A stretch of DNA of 45,671 bases. Origin: DASZCR01 sp035942915. Lineage in GTDB: Bacteria; Acidobacteriota; Blastocatellia; Pyrinomonadales; Pyrinomonadaceae. Below are positions 15,492 through 23,854 of this stretch, one piece after another; the stretch's first letter is position 1; every line of letters begins with the position of its first letter. The translations under genes and the position numbers were made by a program. The notes beneath the pieces are model-generated. The model did not search any database, was not told the DNA's origin, and saw only the letters and a program-made list of their open reading frames with translations. The stretch lies in NCBI GenBank assembly GCA_035942915.1, contig DASZCR010000221.1:1-45671 (forward strand), given 5' to 3'.

Positions 15492-17171
15492 TTATCTTTC
15501 TGCTCTCTCAGGCGTCCGCGTCGGCGGCATCGGATAGGTCGGGCGCACGTGGCGCACGACATCCGCCACCGGCTTCTGGATGTAATCGATAAACGGCTTC
15601 GGGTAGACGCCTATCCACAGCGAGAGGATGACGAGCGGCAGCATGTAAGCCCACTCGCGCCCCTTCATGTCGCGCAAACTCTGGTTCTTCGGGTTCTCGA
15701 CGTTGCCGAAAAACATCCTCTGATAAAGCCACAGCATGTAGCCCGCGTTGAGGATGATGCCGAGCGCCGCCCACCCGGCCCACCAAGGACTCGCCTCGAA
15801 GGCGCCGCGCATCGCCAGAAATTCCGAGATGAAGACGCACAGCAGCGGCAGGCCGATGGCCGTCATCACCATTGCGAGAAAGACCGTCGCGTAGCCCGGC
15901 ATGACGTGCGACAGCCCGCCGAACTCCGAGACGTTTCGCGTGTGTCGCCGCTCGTAGATGATGCCGACGAGGAGGAAGAGCGCCCCGGAGTAGATGCCGT
16001 GATTAATCATGTGGAGCACCGCGCCGTTGACCCCGTTCGGGTTCAGTGCGAAGAGTCCGAGCATGACGATGCCCATCGAAGAGACGCTCGAATAGGCGAC
16101 CAACTTCTTCACGTCGCCGTCGCGCTTGACGACGAAGTACATCGCCGCCAGCGCGCCGTAGATGATGCCGATAATCGCCAGAACCACCATCACGTTGCGC
16201 ACGCCGAACGTGCCGAAGTAGCTCTGGTCGAAAGAGGCGGCCGGGAATATCGGCAGGTTGAAGCGGAAGAAGCCGTAGGTTCCGAGTTTGAGAAGGATGC
16301 CCGCGAGGATGACCGAGCCGGCCGTCGGGGCTTCGACGTGCGCGTCCGGCAGCCACGTGTGAAACGGCCACATCGGAACTTTGATGGCGAAGCCGAGCGC
16401 GAAGGCGAAAAACAGCAGCACTTGCAGCGTCCCCATCGGCAGCACTGAGCCGAGCGCTTGCAGGTACATGATATTGAACGTGCCCGTGCCGTTGCGAGCA
16501 GCTTCGGCGACCGTGTTGGCGACGAGCGCCGCCGCCTGTCGATTGCCGCCCGTCACGGTGTCTATCGCAGCCGGGGTGATAGCGTTAGCGAGCGTCGGGT
16601 CTTGCGTCAGGAAGTAGAGTTTGATGACGCCGAGCAGCAGCACGACCGAGCCGACCAGCGTGTAGAGGAAGAACTTGATGGCCGCGTAGAGACGACGCTC
16701 GCCGCCCCAGATGCCGATGAGAAAATACATCGGGACGAGCGACACCTCGAAGAAGAGGTAGAAGAGGAACAAGTCCATCGCCGCGAAGACGCCGACGACG
16801 GCCGTCTGCAACAGCAGCAGCAGGACGTAATACTCCTTTTCGCGCTTCTCGATGTACTCCCACGAAGAGAGCGCCGCGATGACGCCCAAGAGCGTCGTCA
16901 GCATGATGAGCAACGCGGCCACGCCGTCAACGCCCATCTGATAGCGCGCGCCGATGATGGGAATCCAGGGCGCGTCTTCGAGAAACTGCATACCGCCCGT
17001 CGTGCGGTCGTAGGCCGTCAGCCCCAGAGAGACGAGGAAGGCGAGGCCGAACCACGCGGTCGCAAAACGCTTAATCGCGCCCGTCTGTGTCCTCTTGAAG
17101 AGCGCGAGGATGAGAATCGCGCCGAGCGCAGGCAGCCACGTTATCAGGGAGAGCAGGTAGGGAATTTTCAC
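15492..17171 (-). CDS. nuoM: NADH-quinone oxidoreductase subunit M
   Basis: NuoM is an antiporter-like proton channel subunit of complex I. The 559-residue protein has the family blocks LFFEVSLVPMYFLIGIWGG (key glutamate), FKVPMWPFHTWLPDAHVEAPT-type sequence (here AIKVPMWPFHTWLPDAHVEA) and VAYSSVSSMGIVMLG. An insertion of roughly 40-50 residues near ANAITPAAIDTVTGGNRQAA makes it longer than the usual ~510. The start is GTG at 17171, with GGAG 7 bases before it. The neighbours are nuoL upstream (78 bases) and nuoN downstream. Confidence 0.97.
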   Translation of the reverse strand: MKIPYLLSLITWLPALGAILILALFKRTQTGAIKRFATAWFGLAFLVSLGLTAYDRTTGGMQFLEDAPWIPIIGARYQMGVDGVAALLIMLTTLLGVIAALSSWEYIEKREKEYYVLLLLLQTAVVGVFAAMDLFLFYLFFEVSLVPMYFLIGIWGGERRLYAAIKFFLYTLVGSVVLLLGVIKLYFLTQDPTLANAITPAAIDTVTGGNRQAAALVANTVAEAARNGTGTFNIMYLQALGSVLPMGTLQVLLFFAFALGFAIKVPMWPFHTWLPDAHVEAPTAGSVILAGILLKLGTYGFFRFNLPIFPAASFDQSYFGTFGVRNVMVVLAIIGIIYGALAAMYFVVKRDGDVKKLVAYSSVSSMGIVMLGLFALNPNGVNGAVLHMINHGIYSGALFLLVGIIYERRHTRNVSEFGGLSHVMPGYATVFLAMVMTAIGLPLLCVFISEFLAMRGAFEASPWWAGWAALGIILNAGYMLWLYQRMFFGNVENPKNQSLRDMKGREWAYMLPLVILSLWIGVYPKPFIDYIQKPVADVVRHVRPTYPMPPTRTPERAER

Positions 17172-17249
17172 AGTTCACTCCGAAGTCTTCGACCGAAATC
17201 TGCCACCGCAATCGAGCCGCTCCGACCGCACAGCCAAACGCGCCGACTT

Positions 17250-20006
17250 CTAACGGAAGAAGTCGCGCCCGAAGAAGAGGGCGAGCGCGGCGACGAGGCC
17301 GAGCACCATGACGAGCGCGTAGTTGGCCGTCAGTCCCGTCTGCGCCGCGCGCAGCAGGGGCGACATCAACACGCGGATGAAGCCTGCGACGTAGTTGACC
17401 AGACCATCGACCACGTAGCGGTCGGTGTTGCCCGTCAGACGACTCAGCGAGCGCGTCAGCCACGCCGAACCGTTGACCGCGCCGTCGATGCCTTTCGAGT
17501 CAACCTTAAAGACGAACTTCGACAAGTCCATCGTGCGCCGCGTGACGAGCGCGCCGTAGAGTTCATCGACCCAGTACTTGTTGAAGCTCAGGCGATAGAG
17601 CGGCGCAAGTCTTCTGCTCCACACTTCGGGCAGTTGCGGACGACGCACGTAGAAGAGCCAGCCGAGCAGTATCCCCAGACCGGCGACGATGAGCGAGACG
17701 ACGATAAAGAACCACTCGGCCGCCGCGTGGCTGCCGAGCGTGTGCTCGACCGCGTGCGCGAGATTGAAGCCCGTGTCACCGTAGGGTTTGGCGTTCGCCG
17801 TCGCGCCGTGTCCGGTCTCGCTGCGCGTCGGCAGCGGCGCACCTTCGTCGGCCGACGCCAGTTCGATTGACGAAATGTCCGCTGCCTGCGATGCCTGCGC
17901 GTGCTCGGACTCGGCGTGGCCTTTGCCGAACTGCCCGGTCGCGGGATTCCAGATGACCGGGTCGAGCCAGTTGACGATGTTCATGCGCCCGCCGACGTGC
18001 GCGCCGCCCGTGAACGCGGGGCTGATGCCGACGAAGCCGCCGACGACGGCGAGCACGGCGAGCACGGCCAGCGGAATCCACATCGAGGGCGGCGACTCGT
18101 GCGGCACGACCGAACCGTGTCCGCCGCCGTGACCGTGACCGGCGTGGCTGTGGTCGTGGCTGCCGCCGTGTGCTGCCGGATGAGCATCATGCTCCTCCGT
18201 GTCGTGACGGTCGTGGATGTCGCGCCCGCGCGCGTCGAGATGCGCGTCGATGTCGGGCTGTCCGGTCTCGTCTGCGTGGGCTGCGCCGACGCGTTCGTCC
18301 GCGCCGTGATGCGGGCGGTCGGCCACAGAGTCCGTGCGCGCGGCGTGCGGTTTGATGTCCTCGTCGTAGGCGTGCGCGTGTGCCTCGTCGGCCTGTCCGC
18401 CTGCGGGCACTTCGAGGAAGCGCGGCTCGCCCCAGAAGGTGAGCGCGACCAGACGCGTCATGTAGAAGGCCGTGCAGGTGGCGGCGACGGTGGCGATGAG
18501 CCACAGCATCCAGCCGCCGGGGATGTACTCGGTCGAGGCCGCGTTCCACAGAATCTCGTCCTTCGACCAGAAGCCGGAGAAAGGAATGATGCCGCAGATG
18601 GCGAGCCACCCGGCGAGGAATGTCCAGTAGGTCTTCGGCATGTAACGGCGGAGTCCGCCCATCCGGCGCATGTCCTGTTCGTGGTGCATACCGTGAATGA
18701 CCGAGCCTGCGCCGAGGAACATCAACGCCTTGAAGAAGGCGTGCGTCATGACGTGGAAGATGCCGATGACGAAGGCGCCGACGCCGCAGGCGAGGAACAT
18801 AAAGCCGAGTTGCGAGACGGTCGAGTAGGCCAGCACCTTCTTGATGTCGTTCTGCGTGATGCCGATAGTCGCGGCAAAGAGCGCCGTCAGCGCGCCGACG
18901 ATGGCGACGACGAGCATCATCGTCTGCGAGTGCTGGAAGATGACGTTCGTGCGCGTCACCATGTAGAGACCGGCCGTCACCATCGTCGCCGCGTGAATCA
19001 GCGCAGAGACCGGCGTCGGCCCCGCCATCGCGTCCGGCAGCCACACGTAGAGCGGTATCTGCGCAGACTTGCCGCACGCGCCGATGAAGAGGCCGAGCGC
19101 AATCCACGACATGATGCCCCACTGGCCGATGAGTTCAATCGGGTAGGTGCGCGCCGCTTCGTTGACGGCCGTGTACTGCGTCGAGCCGAAGACAGCGATT
19201 ATCGCAAAGACGGCGAGCGCGAAACCGAAGTCGCCGACGCGGTTCGTGATGAAAGCCTTACGCGCCGCGTCGCCCGCCTCCCGACGGTCGAAGTAGTAAC
19301 CGATGAGCAGGTACGAGCAGAGACCGACGCCCTCCCAACCGACGAACATCATCAGGAAGTTCGAACCCATCACGAGGATGAGCATCGAGAACATGAAGAG
19401 GCCGAGGTAGGCGAAGAAGCGGTAGAAGCCGGGGTCGCCGTGCATATAGCCGGTTGCGAAGACGAAGATGCACAGACCGACTCCCGTCACGACGAGCATG
19501 AAGATAGACGACAGCGGGTCGAGTTGATAACTCCACTCCACGTCGAGCACGGAGCCGCGCCTCGACGCGCCCGCGTCGTCCGCCGCACCCGCGCTGCCCG
19601 TAGCGGCAAAGCCTTCACTGTGCTGCACGGGGTTGATGCCGAGCGACCTCACTTCCCGCCCCTGTGCATCGACGGCCGTCCCCCGTGCGCCGTGTCCGGC
19701 CGCGCTGCCCTCGTCGTTGCCGCTTTCGGCCGCGCGCCCTTGCGACAACTCGACCGCGCCGCCCGGAATCCACGTGTAGCCGAACGCGCCATCCTCACTC
19801 GTCACATAAGGGCGCGGATAGAGCGCGTGACCGCCGAAGGCGTAGGAGTAGACGGCCGCCACGCTCAGCAGAAATGCGACGGCCACCGAACCGACCGCGA
19901 CGGCCGCCACCAACTTCTCCGAGAAGCGAAAGCGGCGTCCGAGCAGCCCGTTGACGGCCGCGCCTACAAGCGGGAGCAATGGTACGAGCCAGATGAGTCT
20001 GTGCAT
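17250..20006 (-). CDS. nuoL: NADH-quinone oxidoreductase subunit L, greatly enlarged
   Basis: NuoL is the distal antiporter-like subunit with the long lateral helix. Family blocks include FVGWEGVGLCSYLLIG (222-237), GKSAQIPLYVWLPDAMAGPTPVSALIHAATMV (312-343), YSTVSQLGFMFLACG and the lateral helix near the C-terminus. The protein is 918 residues where the family is about 610-680. Three hydrophilic insertions account for this. Residues 82-152 lie after the first helix pair. Residues 536-640 form a His/Asp-rich stretch (HGGSHDHSHAGHGHGGGHG at its end). Residues 686-745 are polar. The reading frame is intact through all three. The ATG at 20006 gives the family N-terminus MHRLIWLVPLLPL. An upstream start would run through the heptamer repeat. 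No Shine-Dalgarno is visible. Confidence 0.96.
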   Translation of the reverse strand: MHRLIWLVPLLPLVGAAVNGLLGRRFRFSEKLVAAVAVGSVAVAFLLSVAAVYSYAFGGHALYPRPYVTSEDGAFGYTWIPGGAVELSQGRAAESGNDEGSAAGHGARGTAVDAQGREVRSLGINPVQHSEGFAATGSAGAADDAGASRRGSVLDVEWSYQLDPLSSIFMLVVTGVGLCIFVFATGYMHGDPGFYRFFAYLGLFMFSMLILVMGSNFLMMFVGWEGVGLCSYLLIGYYFDRREAGDAARKAFITNRVGDFGFALAVFAIIAVFGSTQYTAVNEAARTYPIELIGQWGIMSWIALGLFIGACGKSAQIPLYVWLPDAMAGPTPVSALIHAATMVTAGLYMVTRTNVIFQHSQTMMLVVAIVGALTALFAATIGITQNDIKKVLAYSTVSQLGFMFLACGVGAFVIGIFHVMTHAFFKALMFLGAGSVIHGMHHEQDMRRMGGLRRYMPKTYWTFLAGWLAICGIIPFSGFWSKDEILWNAASTEYIPGGWMLWLIATVAATCTAFYMTRLVALTFWGEPRFLEVPAGGQADEAHAHAYDEDIKPHAARTDSVADRPHHGADERVGAAHADETGQPDIDAHLDARGRDIHDRHDTEEHDAHPAAHGGSHDHSHAGHGHGGGHGSVVPHESPPSMWIPLAVLAVLAVVGGFVGISPAFTGGAHVGGRMNIVNWLDPVIWNPATGQFGKGHAESEHAQASQAADISSIELASADEGAPLPTRSETGHGATANAKPYGDTGFNLAHAVEHTLGSHAAAEWFFIVVSLIVAGLGILLGWLFYVRRPQLPEVWSRRLAPLYRLSFNKYWVDELYGALVTRRTMDLSKFVFKVDSKGIDGAVNGSAWLTRSLSRLTGNTDRYVVDGLVNYVAGFIRVLMSPLLRAAQTGLTANYALVMVLGLVAALALFFGRDFFR

Positions 20007-20012
20007 AGGAAG

Positions 20013-20096
20013 GTTATAGGTGATAGGTGATAGGTGATAAGAAACAGCCTTCTTCCTATCACCTCTCACCCATCACTCATCACTTGTCATTATCAC
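20013..20096. repeat. Heptamer palindrome element 2 (nuoK/nuoL)
   Basis: The first arm has four heptamers (GTTATAG, GTGATAG twice, GTGATAA; 20013-20040). The core is 14 bases (20041-20054). The second arm has five or six decaying copies (CCTATCA, CCTCTCA, CCCATCA, CTCATCA, CTTGTCA; 20055-20095). Its core on the minus strand (GGCTGTTTCTTATC) closely matches that of element 1. The nuoK stop codon lies inside the terminal copy. Confidence 0.93.
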
Positions 20097-20491
20097 CACT
20101 TCAAGAGGTCAATCTTGTCGATGAAAATCGTTTCCTTGTTCCGGTAGAGGGCAATCACGATGCCGAGGCCGATGGCCGCTTCGGCGGCGGCGACGACGAT
20201 GATGAAGACCGTGAAGACCTGTCCGGCGACGGCGTTCATGTTCCCCGAATCCTGTAGGTAGCGCGAGAAGGCGATAAAGTTCAGGTTCGCCGCATTGAGA
20301 ATCAACTCGATGGACATGAAGATGACGATGATGTTGCGCCGCGTCAGCACCCCGGCCACGCCGATGACGAAGAGCAGCGCGCCGATGACGAGAAACTTCG
20401 AGAGGTCTGGATGCTGTACGCCTTCCCAGATGTTTTGCGGGTCGAAACGCTGAAACGCGAGCAGCGTCGTCTGCATAATCGAGTCAGTCAT
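20093..20491 (-). CDS. nuoK: NADH-quinone oxidoreductase subunit K
   Basis: NuoK is a small MrpC-like membrane subunit of complex I with three helices. It is 132 residues against the usual ~100, because the first ~30 residues form a hydrophilic extension. Both conserved membrane glutamates of the proton path are present: Glu62 in SIELILNAANL and Glu104 in AAAEAAIG. The stop TGA falls in the first degenerate heptamer of a palindromic repeat. nuoJ lies 37 bases upstream without a repeat between. Confidence 0.96.
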   Translation of the reverse strand: MTDSIMQTTLLAFQRFDPQNIWEGVQHPDLSKFLVIGALLFVIGVAGVLTRRNIIVIFMSIELILNAANLNFIAFSRYLQDSGNMNAVAGQVFTVFIIVVAAAEAAIGLGIVIALYRNKETIFIDKIDLLKW

Positions 20492-20528
20492 GTTCGTTCG
20501 AGTTGAGGTTTAAAGATTCCCTGTCTCA

Positions 20529-21218
20529 TCAAATCGCGCTTGAGCCTTCCGCGCGCGTCGTCTCCGGCGACGCGGCCATCTCCGAGTCGTCGGCGGCCAT
20601 CTCCTGCTTGGCCGTGCGCGCCAGCATCACCGAGCCGACGATGGCGACGAGCAGCAGCACGCTCGCAATCTCAAACGGCAGCCCACCGTAGCGATAGAGA
20701 CTCGCGCCGACTCTCTGCGTGTCGTCCGAGAGCCGCGATGTGCGCGTCGCGGCCATCGGCAGGCGTCTCTCCTGGTCTGCGCGCCGCGCGCTCTGGTGCG
20801 CCACCAACTCCTCTGCGCTCTGGTCGGGCGTGCTGCCCGGCGGACGAAACTGCGGAGCCGATTGGTTGAAGGCGTAGATGAAGCCGAGCGCGAGCGGCAA
20901 GAGAAAGAGGACGCTTGCGCCGACCTGCGCCGGACGGTTGAACAACTCCTCGCGCCCGCGCTCCTCCGCGCTCACGTTGACGAGCATGATGACGAACAGA
21001 AACAGCACCATCACGCCGCCGACGTAGACGAGAATCTGCACGCCCGCGATGAACTCCGCGCCGAGCAGGATAAAGAGCGCCGCAACCGAGACCAGCGTCG
21101 AGATGAGAAACAACGCCGAGTGGACGGCGTTGCGCGCCATGATGGTCAGCAGTCCCGCGACCAACGTCGCCACCGCGAAGACCCAGAAGAAGATGCTTTC
21201 CCAACCGGAGAGAATCAT
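20529..21218 (-). CDS. nuoJ: NADH-quinone oxidoreductase subunit J
   Basis: NuoJ is a five-helix membrane subunit next to NuoK and NuoA. The 229-residue protein has helices at about 8-25, 31-48, 54-75, 92-112 and 165-185. The conserved block VYVGGVMVLFLFVIML includes the pi-bulge region. A hydrophilic loop of some 50 residues lies between the last two helices, and a charged tail follows. The ATG at 21218 lies inside a heptamer copy (CACCTATG), the same arrangement as at waaA, and no Shine-Dalgarno precedes it. An upstream start would only translate the repeat. Confidence 0.94.
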   Translation of the reverse strand: MILSGWESIFFWVFAVATLVAGLLTIMARNAVHSALFLISTLVSVAALFILLGAEFIAGVQILVYVGGVMVLFLFVIMLVNVSAEERGREELFNRPAQVGASVLFLLPLALGFIYAFNQSAPQFRPPGSTPDQSAEELVAHQSARRADQERRLPMAATRTSRLSDDTQRVGASLYRYGGLPFEIASVLLLVAIVGSVMLARTAKQEMAADDSEMAASPETTRAEGSSAI

Positions 21219-21309
21219 AGGTGATAGGTGATGAGTGATGGGTGATGGGTGATGGGTGATAGGAGAAAGCCTGTCTTCTTCTTATCACCCATCACCTATC
21301 ACCTATCAC
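21216..21309. repeat. Heptamer palindrome element 3 (nuoI/nuoJ)
   Basis: Six GTGATRG-type heptamers (21221-21262) precede the core GAGAAAGCCTGTCTTCTTC (21263-21281). Four heptamers of the TTATCAC/CCATCAC/CTATCAC type (21282-21309) follow. The core shares CCTGTCTTYT with elements 5, 6 and (inverted) 7. One end forms the nuoJ start codon, and the other abuts the nuoI stop codon. Confidence 0.95.
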
Positions 21310-21842
21310 TAACTTTCGTATTTGGCCGTTTCGCGGCCCTGTTCGAGCATCTCGCGGTTCCAGACGAAACCGGCGCGCGAGTAGGTGGCAAGCTCGAAGT
21401 CCTGCGTCAGTTCGAGACAGGCCGTCGGGCACGCTTCCTGACAGAGCGCGCAGAACATGCAGCGCGAGGTGTCGAAGATGAACTCGTCCAAGACCTTCTT
21501 CTTGCGCGCCTTGCCCGCCGTCATAATCTCGATGTCCATCGGGATGACATCGATGCAGTCTTCGGGACAGGCCAGCGCGCAGAGGTTGCAGGCGATACAG
21601 AGCGTCTCGTGCGTCTCCGGGTCCATATTCAGGGGCGGCGCGCCGTGAAAGCGCGGCGCAACCAGCGGGCGCTCCTTCGGATACTGCTCCGTGTAGATGC
21701 CCTTCCCCTTAATCGCGTCCTTGTCCGTCATCGCGCCGACGTTGAACTTCAACGTCAACTTCATCCCTTCCAGCAAGTCGACGAAGAAGAAACGCTTCAG
21801 CTTCTCCTTCCACGTCGGCTGCGGTACGTGTACGACCGGCAT
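21309..21842 (-). CDS. nuoI: NADH-quinone oxidoreductase subunit I (two 4Fe-4S clusters)
   Basis: NuoI carries clusters N6a and N6b, which pass electrons toward the quinone site. The 177-residue protein has two ferredoxin motifs: Cys82-x2-Cys85-x2-Cys88-x3-Cys92 and Cys128-x2-Cys131-x2-Cys134-x3-Cys138, each followed by Pro. The N-terminal amphipathic helix (WKEKLKRFFFVDLLEGMKLTLK) fits the membrane-interface position. Unlike most genes next to a heptamer element, it keeps a strong Shine-Dalgarno (GGAGGGG) between the element and the ATG. Confidence 0.97.
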   Translation of the reverse strand: MPVVHVPQPTWKEKLKRFFFVDLLEGMKLTLKFNVGAMTDKDAIKGKGIYTEQYPKERPLVAPRFHGAPPLNMDPETHETLCIACNLCALACPEDCIDVIPMDIEIMTAGKARKKKVLDEFIFDTSRCMFCALCQEACPTACLELTQDFELATYSRAGFVWNREMLEQGRETAKYES

Positions 21843-21860
21843 AAACCCCTCCGGGTGCTA

Positions 21861-21960
21861 AGTGATAAGTGATGAGTGATAAGTGATGGGTGATAAGACG
21901 AAAGCTTTTCTCTTATCACCTATCACTTATTACCCATCACCGCTTTCATTACCCATCACC
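21861..21960. repeat. Heptamer palindrome element 4 (nuoH/nuoI), degenerate
   Basis: Five heptamers (AGTGATA, AGTGATG and GGTGATA forms; 21861-21895) precede an 18-base core (21896-21913). Four heptamers (TATCACC, TATCACT, TATTACC, CATCACC; 21914-21941) follow. Next to it is a tandem 18-base duplication, TTACCCATCACCGCTTT, at about 21930-21965. The core (GACGAAAGCTTTTCTCTT) differs from the CCTGTCTT type. Confidence 0.9.
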
Positions 21961-21963
21961 GCT

Positions 21964-23286
21964 TTATTGTTCGACCGCTGCCGTCGAGGCGACGGCGGGC
22001 GTGCCTTTCGGCGCGTTGATGAGCCGAAGTTGACGACGCTGCTTCTTGAGATTGAAGTCGCGCGCGCGCCAGTTGATGGTCGAGAGCAGACCGGCGGCGG
22101 CGAAGATGCCGAGCACGCCGAACGCAATCATGATGGCCTTACCTGTCGCCGTCAGGTTGACGCCGCGATTGAGCGATTCGACCGTCTCGACGCCGTTCCA
22201 GCCGTCGAACGCCTGCACGGTGAAGATGGCAAGCGCCGTCACGATGATGTTGATGAGCGAGGCCGGAATCATCCACTTCCAGCCCAAGTCCATCAATTGG
22301 TCGTAGCGGTAACGCGGGAACGTCCAGCGAAACCAGAAGTAGAGGTAGAGCAACACCGCCATCTTCAACAGGAAGACCAGCAGCGAGATGAGCACGTAGA
22401 GCGCGTGGTAGCCGCGCGCCTCCGTCAGACGCCAGACGCCCGGAAAGTACCAGCCGCCGAGATAGACGGATGTCGCCACGGCCGCAACGACGACCATCGC
22501 CGCATACTCGGCCATGAAGAAGAGCGACCAGCGCATCCCCGAATATTCCGTGTGGAAACCTGCCACCAACTCCGATTCGGCCTCCGGCAAATCGAACGGT
22601 GCGCGGTTGTTTTCCGCAATGCCGCTGACAAGGAAGATGACGAAGCCGAGCGGTTGATAGAGCACGTACCACATCGAATCGAGTCCCTGCGCCGAGACGA
22701 TGCCCGACATCGAGAGCGTCCGCGCAAACATCAACGCACCGACGAGCGACAGCCCCATCGACACTTCGTACGAAACCATCTGCGCAGACGAACGCAGGCC
22801 GCCGAGCAGCGCGTACTTCGAGTTCGACGACCACCCGGCGAGAATCAACGCCAGCACGCCGACCGAAGAGACCGAGAGGATAAAGAGCAGGCCGATGTTC
22901 ACGTCCGTAATCACGCCCCAGTCGGGCGCGAACGGAACGACGGCGAAGACGACGAAGGCCGCCACGACAGAGATGTAGGGCGCGAACTTGAAGATATAAG
23001 GGTCGGCCTTGTCGGGCGTGAGGTCTTCCTTCGTCAAGAGTTTGATGGCGTCGGCGATGGGCTGCAAAAGCCCCCACTTGCCGACCCGCATCGGCCCCAG
23101 ACGCGCCTGCATGAAGGCGGAAATCTTCCGTTCAAGATAGGTCGCGTAAGCCGCCCAGACGGCGACGGCCGTGACGACCGCGCCGATTTGGATAAACGGC
23201 CAGACGACGTGGTTGACCGTCTCCGCGCTGAAGAATCTCAGCAACAGTTCGTCGATGAAGTTCGGAGGAGCGAACAGTGCAAGCAT
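21964..23286 (-). CDS. nuoH: NADH-quinone oxidoreductase subunit H
   Basis: NuoH anchors the peripheral arm and forms much of the quinone chamber. The 440-residue protein carries the family blocks ERKISAFMQARLGPMRVGKWGLLQPIADAIKLL, AENNRAPFDLPEAESELVAGFHTEYSGM (the acidic loop) and WFRWTFPRYRYDQLM. It is longer than the usual 325-365, mainly through a loop of about 35 residues near TARTLSMSG and a basic C-terminal tail after the last helix. It begins 22 bases after an AllA-like gene ends. Confidence 0.97.
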   Translation of the reverse strand: MLALFAPPNFIDELLLRFFSAETVNHVVWPFIQIGAVVTAVAVWAAYATYLERKISAFMQARLGPMRVGKWGLLQPIADAIKLLTKEDLTPDKADPYIFKFAPYISVVAAFVVFAVVPFAPDWGVITDVNIGLLFILSVSSVGVLALILAGWSSNSKYALLGGLRSSAQMVSYEVSMGLSLVGALMFARTLSMSGIVSAQGLDSMWYVLYQPLGFVIFLVSGIAENNRAPFDLPEAESELVAGFHTEYSGMRWSLFFMAEYAAMVVVAAVATSVYLGGWYFPGVWRLTEARGYHALYVLISLLVFLLKMAVLLYLYFWFRWTFPRYRYDQLMDLGWKWMIPASLINIIVTALAIFTVQAFDGWNGVETVESLNRGVNLTATGKAIMIAFGVLGIFAAAGLLSTINWRARDFNLKKQRRQLRLINAPKGTPAVASTAAVEQ

Positions 23287-23308
23287 GGCTCTCTCAGGTC
23301 ATTCGGTG

Positions 23309-23767
23309 TCAGATATCAATCTCGAAAATGCACCCGCGCGTCGCCTTCAGGTCAACCAATTCGTAGTCGTCTTCGAGCGTCCCGGCGCGGTCAACGACAA
23401 GGTAGGAATACCACTCGCCGACGGCGAAGGGCGGCGTGTGCCACGTGCCCTTGTGATAGACGTAAGGCAGACGCCCCTCGACGCGGAAGGCGACGACGCG
23501 CGCCGGGTCGGGCGCGTCGCGTTCGTTCGGCGGCGCGACGCAGATGACGGCCTCCGACGAAGCGAGCGGCGAGAAGACCTGCATCGTCAGGCGATGCCGC
23601 GCCATGAAGTCGAAGCGGAAAGGTCGTCGCTCGGAGGTCGCGCCCGTCAGCGCCGGTATCCCTCCGCCCAAATCAATCTCGACCGTCCCGCGACTGTCAA
23701 TCAACACGCCGAACGGCGCAAACGCCTCGCGCGTCAACTTCTGCACCGGAAGGCGAATAACGTCCAT
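23309..23767 (-). CDS. Ureidoglycolate lyase (AllA)-family protein inside the nuo operon
   Basis: The 152-residue protein matches the ureidoglycolate lyase fold, a small cupin-like barrel that cleaves ureidoglycolate to glyoxylate and urea in allantoin breakdown. It shows FAPFGVLID (16-24), His58, TMQVFSPL (61-68) and YHKGTWHTPPF (104-114), the last being the metal or substrate face in the family. It lies between nuoD and nuoH in the same direction, 22 bases before nuoH, with a heptamer element upstream. No other purine-degradation gene is visible. The true role may be allantoin catabolism or something unrelated. The ATG at 23767 is chosen because an upstream start would translate the repeat. 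Confidence 0.83.
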   Translation of the reverse strand: MDVIRLPVQKLTREAFAPFGVLIDSRGTVEIDLGGGIPALTGATSERRPFRFDFMARHRLTMQVFSPLASSEAVICVAPPNERDAPDPARVVAFRVEGRLPYVYHKGTWHTPPFAVGEWYSYLVVDRAGTLEDDYELVDLKATRGCIFEIDI

Positions 23768-23776
23768 AACAGACAA

Positions 23777-23851
23777 GTGATAGGTGATAGGTGATAGGTG
23801 ATAGGAAAAAACCTGTCTTCTCTTATCACCTCTCACCCATCACCTATCACT
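23777..23851. repeat. Heptamer palindrome element 5 (nuoD/AllA-like)
   Basis: Four perfect GTGATAG copies (23777-23804) precede the core GAAAAAACCTGTCTTCTCT (23805-23823). Four copies of TATCACC type (TATCACC, TCTCACC, CATCACC, TATCACT; 23824-23851) follow. It is the least decayed first arm in the window. Confidence 0.95.
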
Positions 23852-23854
23852 CCT

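Noticed and set aside
17901..20030. A 709-codon open frame on the plus strand opposite nuoL
   Set aside because: It is the antisense shadow of nuoL. Its translation is Arg/His/Asp-rich with no recognisable domain, while the nuoL frame has full family motifs.
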